Shown here piece after piece: positions 37,836 through 46,235 of a stretch of 49,385 nt of DNA. Position numbers and translations under genes: made by a program. The notes beneath the pieces were generated by a model. That model worked only from the letters and a program-made list of their open reading frames with translations. It searched no databases and had not been told where the DNA came from. The DNA comes from Rhizobium album (GTDB lineage Bacteria > Pseudomonadota > Alphaproteobacteria > Rhizobiales > Rhizobiaceae), in assembly GCF_003122325.1 (NCBI RefSeq), contig NZ_QFBC01000027.1, positions 1 to 49,385 of the forward strand, given 5' to 3'. Each line of letters opens with the position of its first letter. Position 1 is the stretch's first letter.

Positions 37836-38108
37836 GGATCTTTTCCTTTCGCAGCTCTTCTCGACGCGTCATCAAATCGAGAGCTTGGTGATGATCCGGT
37901 CCATCGCAACAGCGGAGGACATCGCACCCTTCCAAGTGATCTCAGTTTCCTGAACCTTCTGCGACCTGAAAGGTTCCTTCCCCTAGGGCCATCCTGGGAT
38001 CGATTCACGGCGGTTTTCTGAATGACTGGGCCAGAACGGCCGAATAACGCGCTAAACGGAGGCGACCCGCGCCGCACGGGAGGAGCGCCCGGCGCCGCGC
38101 TCCAAGGC

Positions 38109-38528
38109 TCAGCCGCTCGCGAACGCCTGCGCCGCCGCCTCGGCCACGCCCTGATCTTGCTTGCCGTTGCCGCCCGACACGCCCACCGCGCCGATCACCG
38201 TCTCGCCCTCCTTGATCGGCACGCCTCCGGCGAAGATCATCACCTTGCCATCGTTAGAGGCGTGGATGCCGTAGAAGTCGGCGCCCGGCTGGGAGAGCTT
38301 CGCCAGCGCTTTGGTCTCGACGTCGAACGCGCGCGCCGTCCACGCCTTGCCGATCGCGATGTCGACGCTGCCGCGCCACGCATCGTCCATCCGCGCGAAT
38401 GCTAGGAGGCAGCCGCCCGCGTCCACCACCGCGATGTTCATCGGGTTGCCGATCCGCTCGGCCTCCGCGATCCCCGCATCGATGATCGTCCGCGCGTCGT
38501 TCAGGTCGAGTGTCTGGATTGTCTGCAT
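38109..38528 (-). CDS. GlcG/HbpS family protein
   Basis: A 139-residue member of the same family as the gene at 28085: MNIAVVDAGGCLLAFARMDDAW, KAWTARAFDV, DFYGIHASNDGKVMIFAGGVPIKEGETVIGAVGVSGG. Function unknown; family members bind heme or similar ligands or accompany oxidoreductases. The next gene on the same strand is a broken ABM monooxygenase about 110 bases upstream, echoing the ABM-OYE-GlcG order near 26-28 kb. Confidence 0.85.
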   Translation of the reverse strand: MQTIQTLDLNDARTIIDAGIAEAERIGNPMNIAVVDAGGCLLAFARMDDAWRGSVDIAIGKAWTARAFDVETKALAKLSQPGADFYGIHASNDGKVMIFAGGVPIKEGETVIGAVGVSGGNGKQDQGVAEAAAQAFASG

Positions 38529-38639
38529 AGTGTGTCTCCGTGACCAGTTTGGGAAAACCGCTCAATGCGCGCCGCTGCGCCCGCCCCCCCCACGCGGGCG
38601 ATGAGAGCGACGTGCTAGGGTGCCGATCGCTCCGCTATT

Positions 38640-38927
38640 TCGCGGCGAGCAGGGTGAACTTGTGAATCTGCGGCGGTTCAGAAAACAGTTCTTCTGCCTT
38701 CTCCATCAGTGCGGCGGCAACCTTGCCGTCAAGATGGGCCTGCCGATCCCCTCCGTGTCGAACGTATCGAAGATCGCGTACGCACCGGGACCTTCCTCGA
38801 CCGCATACCAAGTCAGAGTGCCCGACTCAGCTTGAACGAGCGGCAATGCCGAGGTCAGGAAATCGGCGACATCGCGCTCTTTTCCGGGCTTGGCCTTCAG
38901 TGGTACATACAGGGCTAGTTTGGGCAT
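38640..38927 (-). pseudogene. ABM-domain quinol monooxygenase-like, frameshifted
   Basis: Reads MPKLALYVPLKAKPGKERDVADFL, then GTLTWYAVEEGPGAYAIFDTF in one frame. After DTE near 38748 the frame changes; the natural continuation (DRQAHLDGKVAAALMEKAEEL, then PPQIHKFTLLAAK) is in the next frame and ends at a TAG at 38640. A single missing G in a run of four (CCCC on the plus strand, 38746-38750) explains it. With the base restored it would be a normal 96-residue ABM protein. Either a real mutation or a homopolymer sequencing error. Confidence 0.75.
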
Positions 38928-39035
38928 GAATGACTCCTCAAGTGAAACGGACAGAGGATATGCGGCAAGGTAACGGACGAGCGGGCCGTTAAGTTCCCCA
39001 TGAGGCGGAGCACACTCGGCCCCGCCTCGTCGAAA

Positions 39036-39775
39036 TCAAAACTCCTGTGCGGTCGGCCGGATGACGATCGCGTTGACGTCGACGTCATCAGGTTGTTCGA
39101 CAGCGAACGCGATAGCACGCGCCACCGATGCCGCCGGGATGGCCTTTTTGTAGAAGTCCAGCACCGTCTCGGCAGCCGCGCCAGAGGTCGTGAACTTCAA
39201 ATCGCTTTCGACAGCTCCAGGCTCGATTGACGTGACCCGGACCTTTTCCCCCACCTCGTGGCGCAAGCCCTCGCTGATCGCGCTGACGGCGAACTTGGTG
39301 CCGGAGTAGACCGTGCCGCCCGGTGCGAAGACCTTGATGCCCGCAACCGAGCTCAAGTTGATGATGTGACCGCTGCCCTGCTCGAGAAAACCGGGAAGGG
39401 CCGCCGCGATGCCGTAGAGCGTACCCTTCAGATTGACGTCGATCATCTGGTCCACTCGTCGGTGTTGACCTCGGCCATCGGACGGATCGGCATCAGCCCG
39501 GCGTTGTTGACCAGCACGTCGAGGCGGCCGAAGTCGGCAATGATTGCGGCGACGACGGACTGGACCGCCGATTTGTCGGTCACGTCCAGCGCGTAGCTAC
39601 GTGCCGTGCCGCCAATTGCGGCGATGTCCGCGACGACCTCGTCGAGCCTGTCCTTGCGCCGCGCGGCGATGGCCACCTTGGCGCCGCGTTCTGCGAGAAG
39701 ACGCGCGGTTTCCGCGCCGATACCGGTGCTGCCGCCGGTAATGAGAACGACCTTGCCTTCGATACCCTTGGTCAT
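39036..39775 (-). pseudogene. SDR-family oxidoreductase, single-base frameshift
   Basis: First part (from 39775): VVLITGGSTGIGAETARLLAERGAKVAIAARRKDRL (complete TGGxxxGIG) and LVNNAGLMP. The frame breaks at TDEW near 39452. The second part (39036-39455) continues with [31 protein letters not shown], catalytic VYSGTKFA, and ends VIRPTAQEF. One missing G in a GG/GGG run explains the break; restored, it is an ordinary 246-residue SDR. Real mutation or sequencing error. Confidence 0.8.
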
Positions 39776-39959
39776 GACTGTATTCCTTCAAGTCAGTCGT
39801 TGATTTTTCGCCGGATCGCGGCCCCGCGCCAGCGATAGGCGCGTAGATGAATGAGGCCAAAGAGCCCCGAGCGAAGCGCAGGTGCCAACAGGCCGGTCAT
39901 CCGCAACACGTCCGTGTCGAACGCCTTTACAAGCCGTGCCGTACCCACCCGCTGTTATG

Positions 39960-39987
39960 GCGCTCACACACCTAGGTGTGTGAGCGC
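39960..39987. repeat. 28-bp perfect palindrome
   Basis: Arms GCGCTCACACACCT and AGGTGTGTGAGCGC join without a spacer at a central CTAG. It lies at the junction between unrecognised sequence and a fragment of Tn3 tnpA. Could be a protein-binding site, an insertion scar or an abutment of two inverted repeats. Confidence 0.6.
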
Positions 39988-39993
39988 AAACTT

Positions 39994-40160
39994 CCGGAAG
40001 CTTTTCGATATCCCAGTCGACGAGGACAGCTTCATCCGCCACTATTTGTTGTCATCGGCGGATCGCCTGGAGATTGAACTGCGGAGACGTAATCACAATC
40101 GTCTCGGCTTTGCCATCCAGCTATGTCTGATGCGATACCCGGGTCGAATGCTTGGAGCAG
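39994..40160 (+). pseudogene. 5' fragment of Tn3-family tnpA
   Basis: About 167 bases nearly identical to 46272-46438 (codons [17 protein letters not shown] through RYPGRMLGA), with about five differences. It begins next to the 28-bp palindrome and ends exactly where an IS3-family element starts. A relic of a second copy of the transposon at the right end. Confidence 0.88.
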
Positions 40161-41112
40161 TGTCCGTCGTCGAATGATTTGAGACTTTTTGGTCTTTGGA
40201 AGAGTGGAGTTTCCGGCTCGGTTTGCGGGTTGATTTAAGCCGCTTTGGCGTGGTGGTTCAAGCGGCGCTGTTTGATGGTGTCTCGTTTGATCCTTTCGCG
40301 TTCGAGCAGGATGGTCTGGCCGCGTCCGAAGTAGACGTCGGCGGGCGTGAGATTGTCGAGGCTCTCATGGTATCGGCGATGATTGTAATGCTCGACGAAG
40401 GCTGCGATCTGGGCTTTGAGGTCCTCCTGGAAGAAATAGTTTTCCAGCAGGATGCGGTTCTTCAACGTCTGGTGCCAGCGTTCGATCTTGCCCTGGGTCT
40501 GCGGATGGCCGGGAGCGCCGTGGACCTGCTCGATCTTGTATTTCTCCAGCCATTCGCCGAGATCTGAGGCGACGTAACACGGGCCGTTATCCGACAGCAG
40601 GCGCGGCCGGTGTTCGACCTTGACCTTGTCGCAGCCTGAGGCGGCCAGCGCCAGGTCGAGCGTGTCGGTGACATCGTCCACCTTCATGCTGGTGCACAGC
40701 TTCCAGGCGATGATGTAACGTGAGAAGTCGTCGAGAATGGTCGAAAGGTAGAACCATCCCCAGCCGATGACCTTCAGGTAGGTGAAGTCGGTTTGCCACA
40801 TCTCGTTCGGGCGCGTGGTCTTGTCCTTGAACTCGTCATTGGCCTTGATGACGATATAGGCTGGCGAGGTGATCAGGTCATGGGCCTTGAGCAGGCGGTA
40901 GACCGAAGCCTCTGAGACGAAATAGCTTTCCATGTCGGTGAACTTCACCGCCAGCTCGCGTGGCGACAGATCGGCATGATCGAGCGCGAGTGTGATGATG
41001 CGATCCCTGATATCGTCGGGGATACGGCTCCACACCCGTGACGGCGCGGATGGCGGAGGGGATGGATCTCAAATCCAACCTTCTCTGCTTTTTCTATTTG
41101 AGATCGGGGACA
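40161..41112 (-). mobile_element. IS3-family element, internally deleted
   Basis: Bounded by TGTCC (40161) and GGACA (41108-41112), the TG..CA ends of IS3 elements. At 952 bp it is about 300-400 bases shorter than usual, lacking orfA and the start of orfB. Flanks show no target duplication. Left end cuts a tnpA fragment; right end abuts an SDR fragment. Confidence 0.7.
40235..41053 (-). pseudogene. IS3-family transposase OrfB, N-terminus missing
   Basis: Most of the orfB product: APSRVWSRIPDDIRDRII, LSPRELAVKFTDMESYFVSEASVYRLL, then the DDE domain MWQTDFTYLKVIGWGWFYLSTILDDFSRY (D), RLLSDNGPCYV (D), HPQTQGKIERWHQTLKNRILLENYF (E), ending IKQRRLNHHAKAA. The catalytic core is intact, but there is no orfA and the first part of orfB is gone, so it should be inactive. 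Confidence 0.8.
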
Positions 41113-41129
41113 GGAAACTTGTATTCTAG

Positions 41130-41229
41130 AGCCACTGCTTTCGAGACACCGGTGGCCGCCTTCATCGTCGAGAACGCCTATCTGAACGGTGAAACGATTC
41201 GCATCGACGGCGCGTTGCGGATGCGCTGA
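41130..41229 (+). pseudogene. 3' fragment of an SDR gene
   Basis: The last 30 or so codons of a short-chain dehydrogenase: FETPVAAFIVENAYLNGETIRIDGALRMR and stop. The rest is missing upstream, where the IS3 element begins. It belongs to a different SDR from 39036, which has its own C-terminus. The next gene starts 50 bases later, so the two probably formed an operon. Confidence 0.75.
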
Positions 41230-41278
41230 ACCCCCTTGCCCCGCCCCGTCGCGCCCCACCCGCGCAGAAGGAGACCCG

Positions 41279-42211
41279 ATGCCAGACGCCCCCACCGCCG
41301 GACGGATTGACTGCCTTATCGTCGGGGGCGGCCCGGCCGGCCTGACCGCGGCCATCTATCTGGGCCGCTTCCACCGCAAGGTGGTGCTGGTCGACAAGGG
41401 CGAGGGGCGGCTGAAGATGGTCCCGCGGTCGCACAACCACGCGGGCTATCCGCAGGGCGTGGTCGGCGCCGACCTGCTGGAGAACATGGCCGACCAGGCG
41501 CGACGCTACGGGGCCGATCTGCGCCGAGGGGAAGTCACCGGGCTGCGGCGCGACGGCCGGCTCTTCACCGCCCAGACCGATGCAGGCCCGATCACCGCCC
41601 GCACCGTCCTGCTGGCGACCGGGGTGGTCAACCACCGCCCGCCGGTCCCCGAGGACGTGCACGCCGACGCCGTCGACCGCGGCCTGCTGCGCTATTGCCC
41701 GATCTGCGACGCGTTCGAACAGACCGGCAAGCGCATCGGCGTGCTGGGCGGCGACCGACACGCCCTGGCCGAGGCGCTGTTCCTGCGCACCTACAGCCCG
41801 GACATCGTGATGATCTCGCTGACCGGCGAGGGGCTGGACCCCGACGCCCAGGCGCAGTCCGACGCGGCCGGGATCAGCGTCGTCGCGGCACCCGTCTCGG
41901 GGTTCGACTTCTCGGGCGACCGGGTGGTGCTGACGCTGGCCGACGGGCAGACCGAGGTGATGGACACGCTGTATGCCGCGCTGGGGTCGCACACCCGCAA
42001 CGACCTGGGGCGGATGCTGGGGACCGATCTGGTCGGCGGCCAGTGCTATGCGACCGATCCCCACCAGCGCGCCAGCCTGGACGGGGTCTATGCCGCCGGC
42101 GACGCGGTCGATGGGCTGGACCAGATCGGCACGGCGATGGGCACCGGCTCGCGCGCCGCGGTGGCGATCCACAACGATCTGCGCGACCAGGACGGGCAGA
42201 CGCTCGACTAG
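41279..42211 (+). CDS. Thioredoxin-reductase-like NAD(P)/FAD oxidoreductase
   Basis: A 310-residue flavoprotein: FAD site CLIVGGGPAGLTAAIYLGRF at residues about 12-31, ATGVVNHRPP, the redox motif YCPICD (CxxC, as in thioredoxin reductase position), NAD(P) site GVLGGDRHALAEALFL, and C-terminal FAD block GVYAAGDAVDGLDQIGTAMG. AAGGAG precedes the ATG at 41279. It is more GC-rich than its neighbours (long runs of GC-ending codons), hinting at separate origin. Dithiol-using reductase likely; partner unknown. Confidence 0.87.
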   Translation: MPDAPTAGRIDCLIVGGGPAGLTAAIYLGRFHRKVVLVDKGEGRLKMVPRSHNHAGYPQGVVGADLLENMADQARRYGADLRRGEVTGLRRDGRLFTAQTDAGPITARTVLLATGVVNHRPPVPEDVHADAVDRGLLRYCPICDAFEQTGKRIGVLGGDRHALAEALFLRTYSPDIVMISLTGEGLDPDAQAQSDAAGISVVAAPVSGFDFSGDRVVLTLADGQTEVMDTLYAALGSHTRNDLGRMLGTDLVGGQCYATDPHQRASLDGVYAAGDAVDGLDQIGTAMGTGSRAAVAIHNDLRDQDGQTLD

Positions 42212-42272
42212 GGCCTGTTAGCGCCTGCACCTGACTCTATGTCGGTGGCTTTTCCGCCAAGGGAAAGCTGAG

Positions 42273-42386
42273 ATGCTGAGCGACGAACAGTGGGCTGAAC
42301 TGGAACCGTTGATCGAGGCGTGCCGCCCGCTCGCGAAGATGCCGAGCCCGCACCTGCGACGAACCATCGAGGCTGTAATCTTCTGA
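42273..42386 (+). pseudogene. 5' fragment of an IS5-family transposase
   Basis: About 37 codons, MLSDEQWAELEPLIEACRPLA then LRRTIEAVIF, the usual start of IS1031/IS5-type transposases. It is cut by the IS481-family element that follows within 10 bases. Confidence 0.75.
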
Positions 42387-42394
42387 AGGGCGAT

Positions 42395-43349
42395 GAGACA
42401 TCCTTGTTTGGATTATAGGCGTTCGCGGAGGATTTCGTAAGGTGCCTTTCCATTGAAAGCGCCATGCGGCCTTGCAAGGTTGTAGAACCTCTCCCATTCG
42501 CTGAGCTTTTGAACGAGGTCGGTGTCGTCTGTATATGACAAAAGCTGGTAGAACTCTTGATCATCAGTGCGGTGTGACCGTTCGACTTTTCCATTTAGTT
42601 GGGGCGACGCTGGCTTGATATAGGCGTGCCGGATGCCCTGGTCTTCGACGTGCCAGTGGAATTTGGCCTGGAACTCGTGCCCATTATCGGTGCGCACTTC
42701 GCGAATGCGGAACGGGAATTTGGCGATTACGGTGTCGATGAAGTCTATGGCGTTGGCCTGGGTGTGGCGATCATAGACCTTCAAGGCCCGGATGCGGGTG
42801 GCATCGTCGATTGCCGTGTATTGGAAGCGCTTGACGACCTTGCCGTCAACGCCTTCAAATTTCAGGAATTTTACGTCGACCTGTATCTGATGCCCCGGCA
42901 CGCGCTGCTCGTATCTCTGGGTATGGATTTTCCTAACACGCGTACCGCCGGGAAGCCGACTAAGCCCGTTCCGCTTCAGAATTCTATAGATGCAGGCGTC
43001 AGAGATGGTGATGGCATGGTACCGGCTCATATACCAGGAAATGCGCATCGGGCCGAGATGATATCTGGTGCGCAGATGCAAGACTTTCTCGATGACTTCT
43101 GCAGGCTTCTGGTTAGCGGGATTTTTTGGTGCGGAGGATCGGTTCTCAAGCCCGGCTTCGCCATAGCGCTCGAAAGCCGATTTCCATCGATAGAAACTGG
43201 CTCTGCCAATACCGAAATAGCGGCAGGTTTGCGATACGTCACCGTGACGCTCGGCATGTTGAAGAACGCGCATCTTATGTGAAACTTCCCGTCGGAATGT
43301 CATCATCGCGATTATCCTTGTGATCGAAAGTCAAAAACAAGGATGTCTC
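42395..43349 (-). mobile_element. IS481-family element
   Basis: Inverted repeats GAGACATCCTTGTTT at 42395-42409 and its complement at 43335-43349 (15 of 15) bound a 955-bp element with one transposase gene that looks intact. It is inserted in an IS5-family transposase fragment. Confidence 0.85.
42413..43306 (-). CDS. IS481-family transposase
   Basis: A 297-residue single-frame DDE transposase. N-terminal helix-turn-helix: DVSQTCRYFGIGRASFYRWKSAFERYGEAGL. Integrase core: HQIQVDVKFLKF (first D), REVRTDNGHEFQAKF (second D), ASPQLNGKVERSHRTDDQEFY (E), and C-terminal YNLARPHGAFNGKAPYEIL. Complete and probably active. Confidence 0.9.
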   Translation of the reverse strand: MMTFRREVSHKMRVLQHAERHGDVSQTCRYFGIGRASFYRWKSAFERYGEAGLENRSSAPKNPANQKPAEVIEKVLHLRTRYHLGPMRISWYMSRYHAITISDACIYRILKRNGLSRLPGGTRVRKIHTQRYEQRVPGHQIQVDVKFLKFEGVDGKVVKRFQYTAIDDATRIRALKVYDRHTQANAIDFIDTVIAKFPFRIREVRTDNGHEFQAKFHWHVEDQGIRHAYIKPASPQLNGKVERSHRTDDQEFYQLLSYTDDTDLVQKLSEWERFYNLARPHGAFNGKAPYEILRERL

Positions 43350-43365
43350 GAAGGTCCCTACTTTT

Positions 43366-44007
43366 CTACATGTTCCTGCTCGTCCTCTCCTCATCACCAG
43401 CGGATGCAATCTTGAACGCCAAGATTTGTGCGCGGTGGATCTGGGGAGGCTCGGCGAACAGCGAAGCAGCGCTTCCGGATAGCGCCGTGCCGATTTCGCC
43501 CGACAGATGCGTCTCGCGCCCTGCCTCGTCGGCGAAGGTATCGAGGATGGCGAACCGAGTCTTTCCGAGACGCAGAGCGTACCACGACAGGGTGCCAGGC
43601 TCCCGCTCCACGGCCGATCGGGCTCCTTGAAGGAAGCGGGCAACCTCTTCCTCCGCACCGTCCCGTGCTTCAAGCGGAACATGCAGGGCCAAGCGCGGCA
43701 GGGCGTCCGCCGCCGGCACCTTGAGGGCGAGGATGTCGGCCGGCTCGATCTCCGGCAATCCGTTGAGGATGGTGAAGGTCTTCACCACCAGCGCCCGGCC
43801 GACCGTGCCGAACAGATGCTTCAGCCGGCCGGCATTGCCGGGGAAGGTATCGAAGATGGCGAAGTCGGCGGGGCCAAAGCGCAGCGCGTACCAGTGCCGC
43901 GTGTCCTGCTCATGCTCGACCGGCTCCAGCGCACCCCGGAGGAATTCAGCGGCATCTTCCTGGTGGGTCGGCCCGGCTTCAATGCCTACGAACAGTGCCT
44001 TGTGCAT
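43366..44007 (-). CDS. Tandem double-ABM domain protein
   Basis: A 213-residue protein made of two fused ABM (quinol monooxygenase-like) domains. Each repeats the same blocks: ALFVGIEAGPTHQEDAAEFLRGA with HWYALRFGPADFAIFDTFPG (residues about 4-55), and RLALHVPLEARDGAEEEVARFLQGA with SWYALRLGKTRFAILDTFAD (about 105-160). ABM proteins are usually about 100 residues and dimerise; here one chain provides both halves. No signal peptide. Third ABM gene of the window. Next to FdhA-like and AKR genes, so probably part of the carbonyl or quinone defence set. Confidence 0.85.
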   Translation of the reverse strand: MHKALFVGIEAGPTHQEDAAEFLRGALEPVEHEQDTRHWYALRFGPADFAIFDTFPGNAGRLKHLFGTVGRALVVKTFTILNGLPEIEPADILALKVPAADALPRLALHVPLEARDGAEEEVARFLQGARSAVEREPGTLSWYALRLGKTRFAILDTFADEAGRETHLSGEIGTALSGSAASLFAEPPQIHRAQILAFKIASAGDEERTSRNM

Positions 44008-44064
44008 CTTTTCTCTCCTTGTTTCGATGGTAGCGCCTCGAGCTCCACGGAAGGCGTCCTGGGC

Positions 44065-44300
44065 CTAAATCATGGGAAGTTCGCGCGGCCGGGCGCCGAG
44101 CGGGAACGCCGCGTCGATCATGCCGAGTTCGGCGTCCGTCAGCCGCAGCGCGCCGGCGCCCGCATTGTCGGCAGCGTGCTCCGCGCTGGGCGCCTTGGGG
44201 ATAGCGAACAGCGATGGCCGACGCACCAGGAAGCGAAGCGCCACTTGGCGTGCGGTCGCGCCGTGGCTGGCCGCGATCTCCTCCGATCGGCATCGATAAG
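44065..44300 (-). pseudogene. C-terminal fragment of an aldo/keto reductase
   Basis: About 75 residues matching only the end of an AKR: EEIAASHGATARQVALRFLVRRPSLFAIPKAPSAEHAADN, then DAELGMIDAAFPLGARPRELPMI. The barrel with the Asp-Tyr-Lys-His tetrad is missing. The 5' break lies near 44300, close to the end of the dehydrogenase gene on the same strand. C-terminus resembles the intact AKR at 21717 (DLATLDAAFPRPAGRRPLEML). Confidence 0.8.
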
Positions 44301-44326
44301 CGTCCTGTTCCCGGTTATTCCGCCAA

Positions 44327-45502
44327 TCAGCCGTGCGGGCGCATAACAACCTTGATCACACCTTCTTCCTTGTCGCGGAATTTAGCGTACATTTCTGGCG
44401 CGTCTTCAAGACTGGCCGGATGCGTGATCACAAAGCTGGGATCGATCGCGCCCGCGACGATTTTTTCCAGCAACGGTCTAGTATAGCGCTGCACGTGGGT
44501 TTGGCCGAGCTTGATCGTTAGTCCTTTGTTCATCGCTGCACCGATCGGAAGCTTGTCACCCATCCCCACGTAGACGCCGGGCACGGAGACCGTGCCGCCC
44601 TTGCGGCAGCTCATGATCGCCTGCCGCAGGACGTGGACGCGATCAGTGGCGAGCATCATGCTTGCCTTCACCTTGTCCATGACCGCGTCCGCCGCCCCGT
44701 GCGCGGCCGCCTCGCAGCCGACAGCATCGATGCAGCTGTCGGGGCCCCGGCCCTTGGTTCGCGCCTGCAGCTCGTCATAGACATCGGTTTCGGCGAAGTT
44801 AATCGTCTCAGCGCCACCGGCCTCCGCCATGGCGAGTCGCTCGGGCACCTCGTCGATCGCGATCACGCGGCCGGCGCCCATCATCAGCGCGGAGCGGATG
44901 GCGAACTGGCCGACCGGACCGCAGCCCCAGATCGCGACGGTGTCGCCATGCTCGATCTGCGCATTCTCGGCGGCCATGTAGCCGGTCGGGAAGATATCCG
45001 ATAGGAAGAGGGCCTGCTCATCGGTAACGTTGTCGGGAATCTTGATCGGCCCGACATCCGCCATCGGCACGCGGAGATACTCCGCCTGGCCGCCGCAGTA
45101 GCCGCCCAGCATGTGGCTGAAGCCGAACAGCCCGGCGGGCGAATGGCCCATCGCCTTGGCGGCCATCTCGGCGTTCGGATTGGTCCGATCGCAGGCCGCA
45201 AACAGACCCTTCTTGCAGAACCAGCAATCGCCGCAGCTGATCGTGAACGGCACCACCACCCGGTCCCCGATCTTGAGGTTGGTGACCTCGGACCCGAGCG
45301 CCACGACCTCGCCCATGTTCTCGTGGCCGAGGATGTCGCCGGCCTCCATGGTAGGCTGATATCCATCCAGCAGGTGAAGGTCCGACCCGCAGATCGCGCA
45401 GGCGGTTACTTTGATGATCGCATCGCGCGGGTGCTTGATGTCGGGATCCGCGACGGTGTCGACACGGACATCGCCCTTACCGTGCCAGCATAGTGCCCTC
45501 AT
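44327..45502 (-). CDS. Zinc-dependent MDR dehydrogenase, FdhA-like
   Basis: A 391-residue zinc dehydrogenase related to the formaldehyde dehydrogenase/threonine dehydrogenase group. Catalytic zinc: [18 protein letters not shown] and [10 protein letters not shown]. Structural zinc loop: [18 protein letters not shown] site: [20 protein letters not shown]. It shares layout with fdhA at 36696 but differs clearly in sequence ([18 protein letters not shown]). Start at 45502 ([14 protein letters not shown]) has GGAG upstream; the longer frame from 45547 has no support. Substrate not certain: formaldehyde or another aldehyde/alcohol. Confidence 0.85.
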   Translation of the reverse strand: MRALCWHGKGDVRVDTVADPDIKHPRDAIIKVTACAICGSDLHLLDGYQPTMEAGDILGHENMGEVVALGSEVTNLKIGDRVVVPFTISCGDCWFCKKGLFAACDRTNPNAEMAAKAMGHSPAGLFGFSHMLGGYCGGQAEYLRVPMADVGPIKIPDNVTDEQALFLSDIFPTGYMAAENAQIEHGDTVAIWGCGPVGQFAIRSALMMGAGRVIAIDEVPERLAMAEAGGAETINFAETDVYDELQARTKGRGPDSCIDAVGCEAAAHGAADAVMDKVKASMMLATDRVHVLRQAIMSCRKGGTVSVPGVYVGMGDKLPIGAAMNKGLTIKLGQTHVQRYTRPLLEKIVAGAIDPSFVITHPASLEDAPEMYAKFRDKEEGVIKVVMRPHG

Positions 45503-45723
45503 GTCGTTTCTCCATCTAATCGGACGTCCCCGTCGTAAGGACCTCATCTGAAGCGCTCAACGCCTTGGCTGCGGGATGGTTCCCGTCTGTCGGATCCGTG
45601 AACGAGTAGCCATTTTCGGGCAGCGATCGGCGAGCTCACCCGCGACATCAGGCTCAAACTGTTCGTAAAACGGCCGTTTAATGCACACTGCCTACAGCGG
45701 CGGGAAAGCTGGCGTTTTGCTGC

Positions 45724-45738
45724 GTTGAATTGTTCAAC
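45724..45738. promoter_or_regulatory. Palindrome upstream of resolvase, possible res subsite
   Basis: GTTGAATTGTTCAAC has 6-base arms around TTG, 47 bases ahead of the resolvase start. A second half-like GTTGAA lies at the start codon. Resolvases bind such sites next to their gene. Confidence 0.35.
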
Positions 45739-45784
45739 AACCCGTGCGAGAAACTGCGATCAGAAAACCCCTGCCGCAGGTTGA

Positions 45785-46051
45785 ATGTTGAACATAGCTG
45801 TTACCCCCCTCCCCGGGCATGCCGGCACACGCCGGATCGGATATGCGCGCGTGTCCACGGCCGACCAGGACCTCGCTCCCCAGCTCGACGTGCTGCGCGC
45901 CAAGGGATGCCATCCAATTTATTCGGAGCATGCATCCGGCAAACACGCCGATCGGCCCGAGCTGGCGCAGGCGATGAAGGCCTTGCGTGCCGGCGATACA
46001 CTGGTGGTGTGGCGGCTCGACCGGCTTGGCCGCTCCCTCCCGGACCTGATC
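45785..46051 (+). pseudogene. Serine resolvase, interrupted by Tn3-family element
   Basis: About 89 codons of a Tn3-type resolvase N-terminus: RRIGYARVSTADQDLAPQLDVL with the catalytic serine, and VVWRLDRLGRSLPDLI. The sequence stops exactly at the transposon's left inverted repeat (46052). The C-terminal half is not found elsewhere in the window. Confidence 0.87.
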
Positions 46052-46089
46052 GGGGTCAGAACAAGAGCAGTCCGAAATCGTACGCTAAG
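46052..46089. repeat. Left 38-bp inverted repeat of Tn3-family element
   Basis: Starts GGGGTCAGAACAAGAGCAGT and ends CGTACGCTAAG. Differs from the right repeat at three positions. Confidence 0.9.
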
Positions 46090-46235
46090 GCCGAACGAAA
46101 CCGGAACGATGCAGTAGATCGGATGTGCAGCATCCGATCTCTGTGGATTGCCGTCGACACGCGCCAATTTTGATTTCTCTGTCCGGTCCGACTCGACAAC
46201 GCTTCACACAGGTTGGTCGTTAATGGAGTCGGGCG

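Noticed and set aside
39851..40177. A 108-codon frame fused to tnpA sequence
   Set aside because: Only the part after 39994 is tnpA; the upstream part crosses the 28-bp palindrome and looks non-coding, so it is a chance fusion.
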